Both the position numbers and the translations under genes were made by a program. A stretch of 64,000 nt of DNA from Rhodomicrobium sp. R_RK_3. Its GTDB lineage: Bacteria > Pseudomonadota > Alphaproteobacteria > Rhizobiales > Rhodomicrobiaceae. Shown here in pieces: positions 58,203 through 64,000 of the stretch. Where the stretch lies: contig NZ_MWLK01000022.1 of NCBI RefSeq assembly GCF_002198715.1, forward strand, positions 42,344 to 106,343, read 5' to 3'. The notes under the pieces are model-generated. The model saw nothing but the letters and a program-made list of their open reading frames with translations. It had not been told where the DNA came from and made no database searches. Numbering within the stretch: position 1 is the stretch's first letter; each line of letters opens with the position of its first letter.

Positions 58203-58613
58203 ATGGTAATGGTTTGGCGTTTGATCGGCATCGGCTTCGTCGCCATCGGCCTGCAAGCCGGCGATGCGGAGGCTTCGCAGCCCCGCCGCCGTGCCAAGGC
58301 GCCGAATTTCCACGGCATCGCCTATGTACAGCAGGTGCCGCGCGCCGCTTGGGCGCATCGCCGGGTGGTCTATAGCCGGGAATTCGAGGCGCTCTATACG
58401 GGGCCCGAGGATGCGGTGGCTTATCGCCGGGCGCGGCGCAACCCCAAGAGCTTCCTGGACGCGCTGCTGGAAGTGCCGAACCCCGATACGCGGCCCATTC
58501 TCTTCGATCTCGGCATCCCCGCCGTCGACGACGTGCCGCCGATCGCGCTGCTCTACGGTCTCCAGCGCCACCCGCGCCATGAATTTTTCCGCCGCTTCGG
58601 TCCGCGCCGATAG
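58203..58613 (+). CDS. Small exported basic protein at the end of the curli operon
   Basis: I do not recognise this 136-residue protein. It has a short hydrophobic signal ending AEA and a basic region (PRRRAKAPNFHGIAYVQQVP). Tyr- and Arg-rich sequence follows (REFEALYTGPEDAVAYRRA), and the C-terminus RHEFFRRFGPRR is strongly basic. No curlin repeats are present. GGAG lies eight bases before the ATG. It begins 59 bases after the second curlin gene on the same strand, so a role in fibre assembly or attachment is possible but unproven. Confidence 0.75.
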   Translation: MVMVWRLIGIGFVAIGLQAGDAEASQPRRRAKAPNFHGIAYVQQVPRAAWAHRRVVYSREFEALYTGPEDAVAYRRARRNPKSFLDALLEVPNPDTRPILFDLGIPAVDDVPPIALLYGLQRHPRHEFFRRFGPRR

Positions 58614-58826
58614 GCCGGGGCGGAGAGCGGGGCGCGGCTCGCGTGCGCTTTCCGCTTATGCATCAAGCCTGTGCGCCCGCCGACCCCGGTTTCCGCCAGG
58701 GATTGTAGCGCAAATTGCAAAGATCCCTTCGCTACCACTGTAGATAAACGCTCTTCCGCCGGCCTGCATTCAATGCTATTGCGGCGCCGCACGGTGCGCC
58801 ACGCCGGGCCAATCGAAGGAGCGCGC

Positions 58827-59096
58827 GTGAATTCGGCATGGATCGACCTGGTCGGAGCACTCGCTGCGCTCCTGACCACCACGGCATTCTTCCCGCAGGC
58901 CATCAAAACCCTTCGCACCCGTGACATTAGCGGCCTGTCGCTGACCATGTATACGCTGCTGGTGACGGGTGTCGCGCTCTGGCTGCTCTACGGGCTTTTC
59001 CTCGGCAATTGGCCGCTGATCCTGGCCAATGCGGTCGCGCTCGTCCCCCAAGGCCTGGTCATGGCGATGATCTTGCGGGCGCAGCGCTCGAAGTGA
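58827..59096 (+). CDS. SemiSWEET-type sugar transporter
   Basis: The 89-residue protein has three transmembrane helices. The PQ-loop motif lies in TTTAFFPQAIKTLRTRDISGLS near residue 25, as in bacterial SemiSWEETs. These work as dimers that move sugars down their gradient. The start is GTG at 58827 with AAGGAG five bases before it, although a longer in-frame extension exists upstream. Sugar specificity cannot be told. Confidence 0.88.
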   Translation: MNSAWIDLVGALAALLTTTAFFPQAIKTLRTRDISGLSLTMYTLLVTGVALWLLYGLFLGNWPLILANAVALVPQGLVMAMILRAQRSK

Positions 59097-59238
59097 ATTT
59101 GGCGCGGCGCTGGCGAGGCACCGCTGGTTCGCCGCCGCCCCGACACAAGCGCGGCCTCCGCGTCAAGTCAGGCAGAGGCGGCTGTTCGCGGCAGCGCGGT
59201 CTACGCCGCCGCAAGCCGGCGCGCCAAGCCCGCGCGGA

Positions 59239-60000
59239 CTACCCATCCGCATCGAACGGCCGGCCCGTCACGATCACCATCTCCAGCAGCACGCGCTCGG
59301 TCAGCCGGCCCTCGGCTTGCAGATGGCGGTCGCTCTCGAATTTGCGGATGGCGTCGCGCGTCTTGCCGTCGAGCTGGCCGTCGACCGGCCCGGAAGTGTA
59401 GCCCATCCGGGCCAGCATGTCCTGCACCCCGGCGACCAGCGCCTGCCGGCCCTCGAAACGGCCGTCGGGGCCGGGCCCGCGCTTGCCGGCGGCCTTGCCG
59501 AAGATCAGCGATTTCAGCACCGCTTCGCTGGCCTCGCCCGCCAGCGGCAAGCCCTCGTCGAATTCGAAGGCGAGGATGGCGGCCCGCGTCTGCATGCCCA
59601 AAAGCCCGCTTTCCTGGCCGACGCTATAGCCGCGCCCGGCCAGCTCGCGCTGGATCGCCCGCACCAGCTTTGCCGGCGGCGGCGGGGCGGTATCGCGGAC
59701 CACGGCGTCGAGACTGCCGAGCGGCGCCAGCGTGCTGCGCGGGATGCTGGCGGCGGGCGCTTCCGGCTTCACTTCCTCTTTCTGCAGCGCGGCGGTCGCG
59801 GTTGCGGTGGTCTCAGCCGCAACGGGCGCGGGCGCCGGGACGGGCGCTACGGGAGCCGCGCGGGCGAGCTCGGCCGGGCGGGCGCGCGCGGCCGTGCCGG
59901 CAAGCTTGGGCGCTTCCTGCAGATAGAGCGCGTTGACGGTGATCGCCGCCGCAACAGCCACGAACGCGCTTCCGAACAGCCGCAATCGGAGAGGTGTCAT
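59239..60000 (-). CDS. Peptidoglycan-binding-domain protein
   Basis: The 253-residue protein has an N-terminal membrane anchor or signal (RLFGSAFVAVAAAITVNAL). A long Ala/Pro-rich linker of about 80 residues follows, and then two PG-binding-1 type repeats: RAIQRELAGRGYSVGQESG near residue 135 and VQDMLARMGYTSGPVDGQLD near 210. Both contain the DG-x-x-G-x-x-T-x-x-AI core. It is probably a periplasmic cell-wall-binding protein, and no hydrolase domain is visible. The ATG at 60000 begins the membrane segment. Confidence 0.85.
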   Translation of the reverse strand: MTPLRLRLFGSAFVAVAAAITVNALYLQEAPKLAGTAARARPAELARAAPVAPVPAPAPVAAETTATATAALQKEEVKPEAPAASIPRSTLAPLGSLDAVVRDTAPPPPAKLVRAIQRELAGRGYSVGQESGLLGMQTRAAILAFEFDEGLPLAGEASEAVLKSLIFGKAAGKRGPGPDGRFEGRQALVAGVQDMLARMGYTSGPVDGQLDGKTRDAIRKFESDRHLQAEGRLTERVLLEMVIVTGRPFDADG

Positions 60001-60250
60001 GCCACCAGCGTAAAGAAAACCTGCCTTCGACCCGCATAATAAAGCGGGAAAGCGTAAAGGTTGGCTTAACGCTCTTTTCCCAGCGCCTTGAAAGCCGGGC
60101 GCTGACGCGCCAGCGCCCACAACAAAAACGCCGAGACGGTCCTGTGCGCAAAAAACATTTAGCTAAAAACCCTCCGCCCATCGTGAAATTTGCTTAGCGC
60201 TGCTTTGCTAAGACTGAGGCTTCGTTACGCGGTTAAAGGTGAGCGTCGTC
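60001..60250. other. Intergenic region between divergent PG-binding and DUF5330-like genes
   Basis: No coding frame is evident in these 250 bases. AT-rich patches near 60150-60190 could carry promoters. Confidence 0.45.
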
Positions 60251-60649
60251 ATGTTTTTCGTCAAAGCTGCCTTCTGGATGACTGTCGTTCTGCTCCTGCT
60301 GCCGAGCAATGGCCAGGAACGCTACGAGCTGTATGCAACCGTGCAGCGTACCGCCGCCGATATCGGCAGCTTCTGCACCCGCAATCCCGAGGTTTGCGAA
60401 AAGACCTCATCGATCGCCAGCGGCTTCGTGCAGAAGCTGAAGAACACGGCGCAGACCATCGAGGACATGCTGCGCGAGACCGGCATTGCCAGCCGGCGTC
60501 ACGAGCAGTCCAGCCTCGACCCGGCCCGCTATCCCCGCCATAAGGGCTGGGGCGGCGATGCCGGCGTGAGCTCGACCTCGAGCCTCAACGGCGACACGCT
60601 GACCAGCGAGGATCTGCGTCCGCGCTGGCGCGGTCCGGGCCGGATCTGA
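60251..60649 (+). CDS. DUF5330-like small exported protein
   Basis: The 132-residue protein opens with a hydrophobic segment, MFFVKAAFWMTVVLLLLP, and has a helical part with two cysteines (FCTRNPEVCEK) of the kind found in alphaproteobacterial DUF5330 proteins. The C-terminal third is Ser-, Gly- and Arg-rich. Function is unknown. ATG 60251 is used, with an in-frame GTG four codons earlier as the alternative. Confidence 0.78.
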   Translation: MFFVKAAFWMTVVLLLLPSNGQERYELYATVQRTAADIGSFCTRNPEVCEKTSSIASGFVQKLKNTAQTIEDMLRETGIASRRHEQSSLDPARYPRHKGWGGDAGVSSTSSLNGDTLTSEDLRPRWRGPGRI

Positions 60650-60735
60650 GCCCCGGAAGCCGCAGCTTGTGCCGGGGAGCGGATTTCGGAGGATTCTCCG
60701 TGAGCCTTCGCCGCCAATTATGCTATATTTTTAGA

Positions 60736-60758
60736 CAGCGGCCGCTAAAGAGCCGCTG
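60736..60758. terminator. Small hairpin downstream of DUF5330-like gene
   Basis: CAGCGGC and GCCGCTG form 7-base arms around CGCTAAAGA. The T-run TATATTTTT lies on its upstream side, so as read on the minus strand this hairpin would be followed by an A/T-rich run. Its direction is uncertain. Confidence 0.4.
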
Positions 60759-60851
60759 AGGCTGGGGAAATCGACCGCCCGCGTTCATAATCCATGCCGA
60801 TAATGGCGCAATGACGCGGCAAAACTCACATAGGCTGAGGATAGGATCTGA

Positions 60852-61109
60852 ATGATAAGGCTGGCTCTCATTGGCGTCGCCATCCTGCTCATTCTCATCG
60901 GTCTCATCATCCTCCCGACGCCGATCCCCTTCGGCGCGGCGATTTTCCTGCTGGCGGGCTGCGCGCTGCTGATTTCGGTCAGCGATACCGCCGCGCGCCG
61001 CATCCGGCGGGCCCGGCTCGAACATCCAAGGCTGAACGCCGTGTTCGCCAGCGTCGAAAAGCGCCTGCCCGGCGCCTTCGGCCGCGCCATCCGGCGCACC
61101 TCGCCTTGA
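60852..61109 (+). CDS. Small membrane protein, 85 residues
   Basis: A strongly hydrophobic N-terminal half holds two segments (LALIGVAILLILIGLIIL, then PFGAAIFLLAGCALLISV). A basic C-terminal tail follows (ARRIRRARLEHPRL and FGRAIRRTSP). I do not recognise a family. AGGA lies upstream of the ATG. It is a short stand-alone gene between repeat and terminator elements. Confidence 0.7.
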   Translation: MIRLALIGVAILLILIGLIILPTPIPFGAAIFLLAGCALLISVSDTAARRIRRARLEHPRLNAVFASVEKRLPGAFGRAIRRTSP

Positions 61110-61111
61110 TG

Positions 61112-61216
61112 AGAGCGGGATGAGGTAAAGGCGATACGGGTTTACCGCCCGTCAGCCCTCTCTGAATATAAGACCGAGATCACTGGTCATGATTTTGGAT
61201 TGATCCATGTGATCTA
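61112..61216. repeat. Dispersed repeat family R4, copy 2
   Basis: GAGCGGGATGAGGTAAA at about 61114-61130 is the inverse complement of the end of copy 1. Near the other end come GATCACTGG, CATGATTTTGG and ATTGATCCATGTGATC, corresponding to the start of copy 1. GGTAAA/TTTACC and GATCAC/GTGATC pairs would form two hairpins. It lies downstream of the small membrane protein and upstream (in sequence) of the hemolysin III stop. Confidence 0.7.
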
Positions 61217-61849
61217 GGGGATCACGGCGCCGTAGATCGAGGCATATTGCACAATGGCGCCGCAGAGCACGAAGACGTGCCAGACCACATTGTGGAACGG
61301 CATCCGCTCCATCAGATGGAAGATCACCCCCGCGCTGTAGATGCCGCCGCCGATGACCAGCAGCAGGAAGCTGGTGTCGGGCAGGGCCTCGAGCAGCGGG
61401 CCCATGGCGAAGACGATCATCCAGCCCTGGGCGAGATAGAGCGCGACCGAAATCTTGTCCAGCCTGCGCGGAAACAGCAATTTCACCGCAACGCCCAGCA
61501 CCGCCACCGTCCACACCACCAGCAGCAGCAAAAGCCCCGTCTGCCCGCCGATTTTGCTGAGCGCGAAGGGCGTGTAGCTGCCGGCGATCATGACGAAGAT
61601 GGCGGCGTGATCGGCGCGCCGCAGCCATCCTTTCAGCCGGGGCCGATCGACCATGTGATAGGCCGCCGACGCCGAAAACATCACGATCATGCCGGCGCTA
61701 TAGATCAGCAGGCCGGTGACATCGCGCGTGGACAATTGGCCGAGCGCCGCGAGCATCAGCGCGGCGGTGCCGGCAATGCCGAAGGCAATTCCCGCCACAT
61801 GCACAACGGCATCGGCGGCGCGTTCGCGTCTTGAATAGGCCGGGAACAC
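61214..61849 (-). CDS. Hemolysin III / PAQR-family membrane protein
   Basis: The 211-residue protein has seven hydrophobic helices. The conserved family residues are SAAYH near residue 64, DHAAIF near 80 and the C-terminal HNVVWHVFV. Family members bind a metal and some act as membrane hydrolases; a haemolytic role is only historical. The start is GTG at 61849, which has GGAG seven bases upstream. Confidence 0.87.
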   Translation of the reverse strand: MFPAYSRRERAADAVVHVAGIAFGIAGTAALMLAALGQLSTRDVTGLLIYSAGMIVMFSASAAYHMVDRPRLKGWLRRADHAAIFVMIAGSYTPFALSKIGGQTGLLLLLVVWTVAVLGVAVKLLFPRRLDKISVALYLAQGWMIVFAMGPLLEALPDTSFLLLVIGGGIYSAGVIFHLMERMPFHNVVWHVFVLCGAIVQYASIYGAVIP

Positions 61850-61979
61850 AGGGCCGCTCCGCCATCGGCGATTTCCCCCAAAATCGCGTGATCATCCTCA
61901 CGGCACGACGCCGTTCTCATCCAAAACCGCGCAAAGCCCACCGGCGGCCCAATTCCGGCTCAAGCCAAGCGCGACGATA

Positions 61980-62270
61980 TTACCGACGCCGGGGAGGTCC
62001 GCCGCCGCCGCTGCGCTGCGGCCGCGCGCCGCCCGGGCGCGGGCCCGATTCGGTCTTGTGCCGGAATACCACGCGCCCCTTTTCCAGATCATAGGGCGTC
62101 ATCTCGACCGTCACCCGGTCGCCGGCAATGGTCTTGATCCGGTTCCGCTTCATGCGGCCGGCGGTGTAGGCGACGATCTCATGTCCGTTGTCGAGCTGAA
62201 CGCGGAACCGCCCATCCGGCAAAACGTCGGTCACTGCGCCTTCAAATTCCAGCAATTCTTCCTTAGCCAT
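61980..62270 (-). CDS. infA: Translation initiation factor IF-1 with Gly/Arg-rich tail
   Basis: IF-1 binds the A site of the 30S subunit during initiation. The sequence [40 protein letters not shown] and [16 protein letters not shown] matches the OB-fold factor. The core ends near residue 72. It is followed by about 24 residues of Gly, Arg and Pro that are absent from the usual 72-residue alphaproteobacterial IF-1. AGGAG lies five bases before the ATG at 62270. A second, standard copy may exist elsewhere in the genome. Confidence 0.93.
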   Translation of the reverse strand: MAKEELLEFEGAVTDVLPDGRFRVQLDNGHEIVAYTAGRMKRNRIKTIAGDRVTVEMTPYDLEKGRVVFRHKTESGPRPGGARPQRSGGGGPPRRR

Positions 62271-62624
62271 CACGTCTCCTGTGTTAGGACCAGCAGGAGG
62301 CGCCTCATGGACATGTCCAGGCGACAGGCTCCCGGCGGGCTCGGGCAAAGCGGCCCAACGCTCAACCAGCGTCCGGTCCGCACCCTCTGGCGATCCGCCC
62401 GACATTATACGCTGGGCGCCGCCGGCCATGCGCCGACAATACGCGCTCTTTATGCAGATTTCCGCACCGCTAATATGCACAAATAGCCGTGCGCCGCCAT
62501 CCTTTCGGCGCCGGAGCAGCAACCGCCCACCGTTTTGGCGGGCGGGCGGCTCCGAATGCGCGAAGCCGCCGGGCTAAATGTCACCCGGAGAATTGGTCGC
62601 GGCGGGAGGCGAAGTCAAGCGCGC
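62271..62624. other. Intergenic region with GC-rich hairpins, no gene
   Basis: This 354-base gap holds GGCGGCT (62545-62551) paired with AGCCGCC (62564-62570) and a neighbouring CCGCCC/GGGCGG pair. Neither is followed by a T-run in the minus direction, so termination of the CAP-domain gene here is possible but not certain. No coding frame is convincing. Confidence 0.5.
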
Positions 62625-63605
62625 TCAGTTGGCTTTGCCGAGTAAACCGATGCCGACTTTCTTGCCCTCGCCATTGGCCGAGACGGTAAAGCCGAGATGG
62701 GTGCTCTCGGCATCGAGCAGCGTCTCCGAATAGCTGGGATTGCGGAACCACTGGGCGGTGAAGCGGCCGACATCGGCCGCCGCCGGGGCGAGGCCGCAGC
62801 CGCCGCAGATCGCCGCGACCATGGCCAGCCCATCCCAATTTTCCCGCTCGGAATCCGGCATCAGGTCGAACAAGGGCGGCGGCTTCTGCTGGCCGAAGGT
62901 GGAGACGGAAGACGGCGGCGCCAGCGCGCGCGCCGCCTGGGTCAGTGCCTGGCTGAATTTCAGCGGCGCGCGGCCCGCCTTGCCGCGCTCCTTGTTGATC
63001 GCCTCGAGCGCCAATTGCGCCTGCTCCTCCTGCGGGATCGCCTTGCCGCCATCGGCCGGGCCCTTCGCATCATCCGAGGTGCCGGGTCCGGCGAAATTCT
63101 GCACCGCGTACATGCCGCCCTTGGCGTCCATGACGATGCCGTAGCCGAATGTCGTCAGGCCCTTGCGCAGGATATTGGCGCGGTGGCCGGGGCTGTTCAT
63201 CCAGCCGTCCTGGAGCCGGCGCAGCACGGCGTCGGTGACGGGCGGGCGGCAGGTCTCGCAGCGGGCGATGTTTTCCGCCGTCAGCATCCATTTGCTGCCG
63301 CCGACGGCCTGATAGCGGTCGGCGGGCGTCTTGCCCTCCGGCGTGTTATGGGCATAGAAATTACGCTTCAGCATGTCGAGCGCGTGGCGCATAGCGGCCT
63401 GATTGAGCTTGGGCTCCAGCGCCAGCGGCGGCAATTTCTGCGCGCGGCGCGATTCGTTGACCAGTTCGAGCGCGCGCTGGCGGGCGGCGTCGATGCCGAG
63501 CGCGGCGTCCTGGGCGGCGGCGGGGCGCGCGAGAGCGGCGGCCAGGACAAGCGCGCAGCAAAGCCCCGCGATCTCGGTTAGGCTGATCCGGCGCGGCTTC
63601 GGCAT
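62625..63605 (-). CDS. CAP/SCP-domain secreted protein
   Basis: The 326-residue protein has a signal peptide ending RPAAAQ and a CAP (cysteine-rich secretory, PR-1-like) domain in residues about 40-170. LVNESRRAQKLPPL, the histidine in MRHALDM, TAENIARC and HRANILRKGLTTFGYGI are visible. The C-terminal 130 residues have no clear domain. Bacterial CAP proteins are exported and of largely unknown role. Four or more cysteines could form disulfides in the periplasm. Confidence 0.87.
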   Translation of the reverse strand: MPKPRRISLTEIAGLCCALVLAAALARPAAAQDAALGIDAARQRALELVNESRRAQKLPPLALEPKLNQAAMRHALDMLKRNFYAHNTPEGKTPADRYQAVGGSKWMLTAENIARCETCRPPVTDAVLRRLQDGWMNSPGHRANILRKGLTTFGYGIVMDAKGGMYAVQNFAGPGTSDDAKGPADGGKAIPQEEQAQLALEAINKERGKAGRAPLKFSQALTQAARALAPPSSVSTFGQQKPPPLFDLMPDSERENWDGLAMVAAICGGCGLAPAAADVGRFTAQWFRNPSYSETLLDAESTHLGFTVSANGEGKKVGIGLLGKAN

Positions 63606-63704
63606 GCGGGTTCACTCCCAAGGTTGACGGCGCGTCACGGTCTGACAGGTTTTTGCCTCAGCGCAAATAGCGCCAAAGCCGGGAGGCTGCAAAGGAGCCG
63701 CGCG

Positions 63705-64000
63705 ATGAAACCCACCGCAATTTTGGAAACCATCCTCTATGCCGGCGATCTGGACGCGGCGGAGCGGTTTTATGGCGATGTTCTGGGGCTCGAGCGCATC
63801 GCCCGCGCCGGCAGCCGGCATGTGTTCTTCCGCTGCGGCGGCCAGGTGTTGCTGATCTTCAACCCGGCCGAGACGAGCCTTGCCCCGCCACCCGGCGCGC
63901 TGCCCGTGCCGCCGCATGGCGCGACCGGACCGGGGCATCTGTGTTTTCGGGCCAGCGGCGCCGAGATCGAGCGCTGGCGCGAGCGCCTCGGCGCGGCGGG
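63705..64000 (+). CDS. VOC-family (glyoxalase-like) protein, truncated by window edge
   Basis: It begins at ATG 63705 with AAAGGAG seven bases upstream. The sequence TILYAGDLDAAERFYGDVLG is a vicinal-oxygen-chelate domain start, followed by RHVFFRCGGQVLLIFNP and TGPGHLCFRASGAEIERW. The domain continues past the window, so the C-terminus and metal ligands cannot be judged. It is divergent from the CAP gene, 99 bases away. Confidence 0.82.
   Translation, partial: MKPTAILETILYAGDLDAAERFYGDVLGLERIARAGSRHVFFRCGGQVLLIFNPAETSLAPPPGALPVPPHGATGPGHLCFRASGAEIERWRERLGAA

Overview
The window is GC-rich chromosomal DNA of a Gram-negative alphaproteobacterium. The signs are the gene neighbourhoods (lspA-lipoprotein-M16 pair-pgi-mutL, purD divergent from xseA followed by a DUF2093 gene, an EipA/DUF1134 protein, a DUF5330-like protein), the Caulobacter-type cpa/tad pilus locus and the strong codon bias, which also produces long antisense open frames. 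The combination of curli-like genes, OpgGH and these alphaproteobacterial markers would fit a Rhizomicrobium/Micropepsaceae-like organism, but that placement is only a guess. There are no rRNA or tRNA genes, CRISPR arrays, transposases or phage genes that I can support.

Layout. (1) 0.4-12.7 kb, all on the minus strand: rluB-rsmD, a bacterial PH-domain protein and an MMPL/RND transporter. These are followed by a tight lspA-lipoprotein-M16 protease-inactive M16 partner-pgi-mutL string. (2) 12.8-14.5 kb, plus: an unrecognised 370-residue protein and tRNA adenosine deaminase. (3) 14.9-18.0 kb, minus: purD, a haloacetate-dehalogenase-like hydrolase and a patatin, read as an overlapping operon. (4) 18.1-31.4 kb, mixed metabolism: xseA, DUF2093, an alpha/beta hydrolase, pccB, a FitAB/VapBC-type toxin-antitoxin pair with a palindromic operator, a four-SH3 periplasmic protein, isovaleryl-CoA dehydrogenase, a coiled-coil exported protein, a hexapeptide acetyltransferase, pyrG and cytochrome b561. 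(5) 31.4-37.1 kb: a RibD-type reductase divergent from ribA, an OpgD-like glucan protein, an HPP membrane protein and EipA. (6) 37.5-45.7 kb, minus: a compact Tad/Flp pilus operon, flp-cpaB-cpaC-lipoprotein-cpaE-cpaF-tadB-tadC-tadD. A 1-kb gene-free leader lies upstream. (7) 46.7-49.6 kb: DsbD-type reductase plus an exported redoxin. (8) 50.2-54.4 kb: an opgG-opgH glucan operon with a small membrane protein. (9) 54.8-58.6 kb: a curli-like operon of csgF, an extended csgG, two curlin-repeat proteins and a small secreted unknown. (10) 58.8-64.0 kb: SemiSWEET, a peptidoglycan-binding protein, small membrane proteins, hemolysin III, IF-1, a CAP-domain protein and a truncated VOC protein.

The cell envelope dominates. 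Two surface-fibre systems (Flp pili and curli-like amyloid) sit within 20 kb of osmoregulated periplasmic glucan synthesis, envelope quality control (M16, LspA, DsbD) and an EipA homologue, which suggests a region that shapes surface attachment and periplasmic homeostasis.

Between genes lie at least four families of dispersed palindromic repeats: an ATCCCCGCGAAGG element, a CGTCCCGGACG element, a CCCTCTCC/GGAGAGGG element and a GAGCGGGATGAGGTAAA element. They fill most of the longer gaps. The points most worth following up are the curli-like operon with its extended CsgG and its unrecognised secreted protein, the reduced Tad locus and its structured leader, the orphan protein at 12.8 kb, and a three-way-junction palindrome at 28.7 kb.
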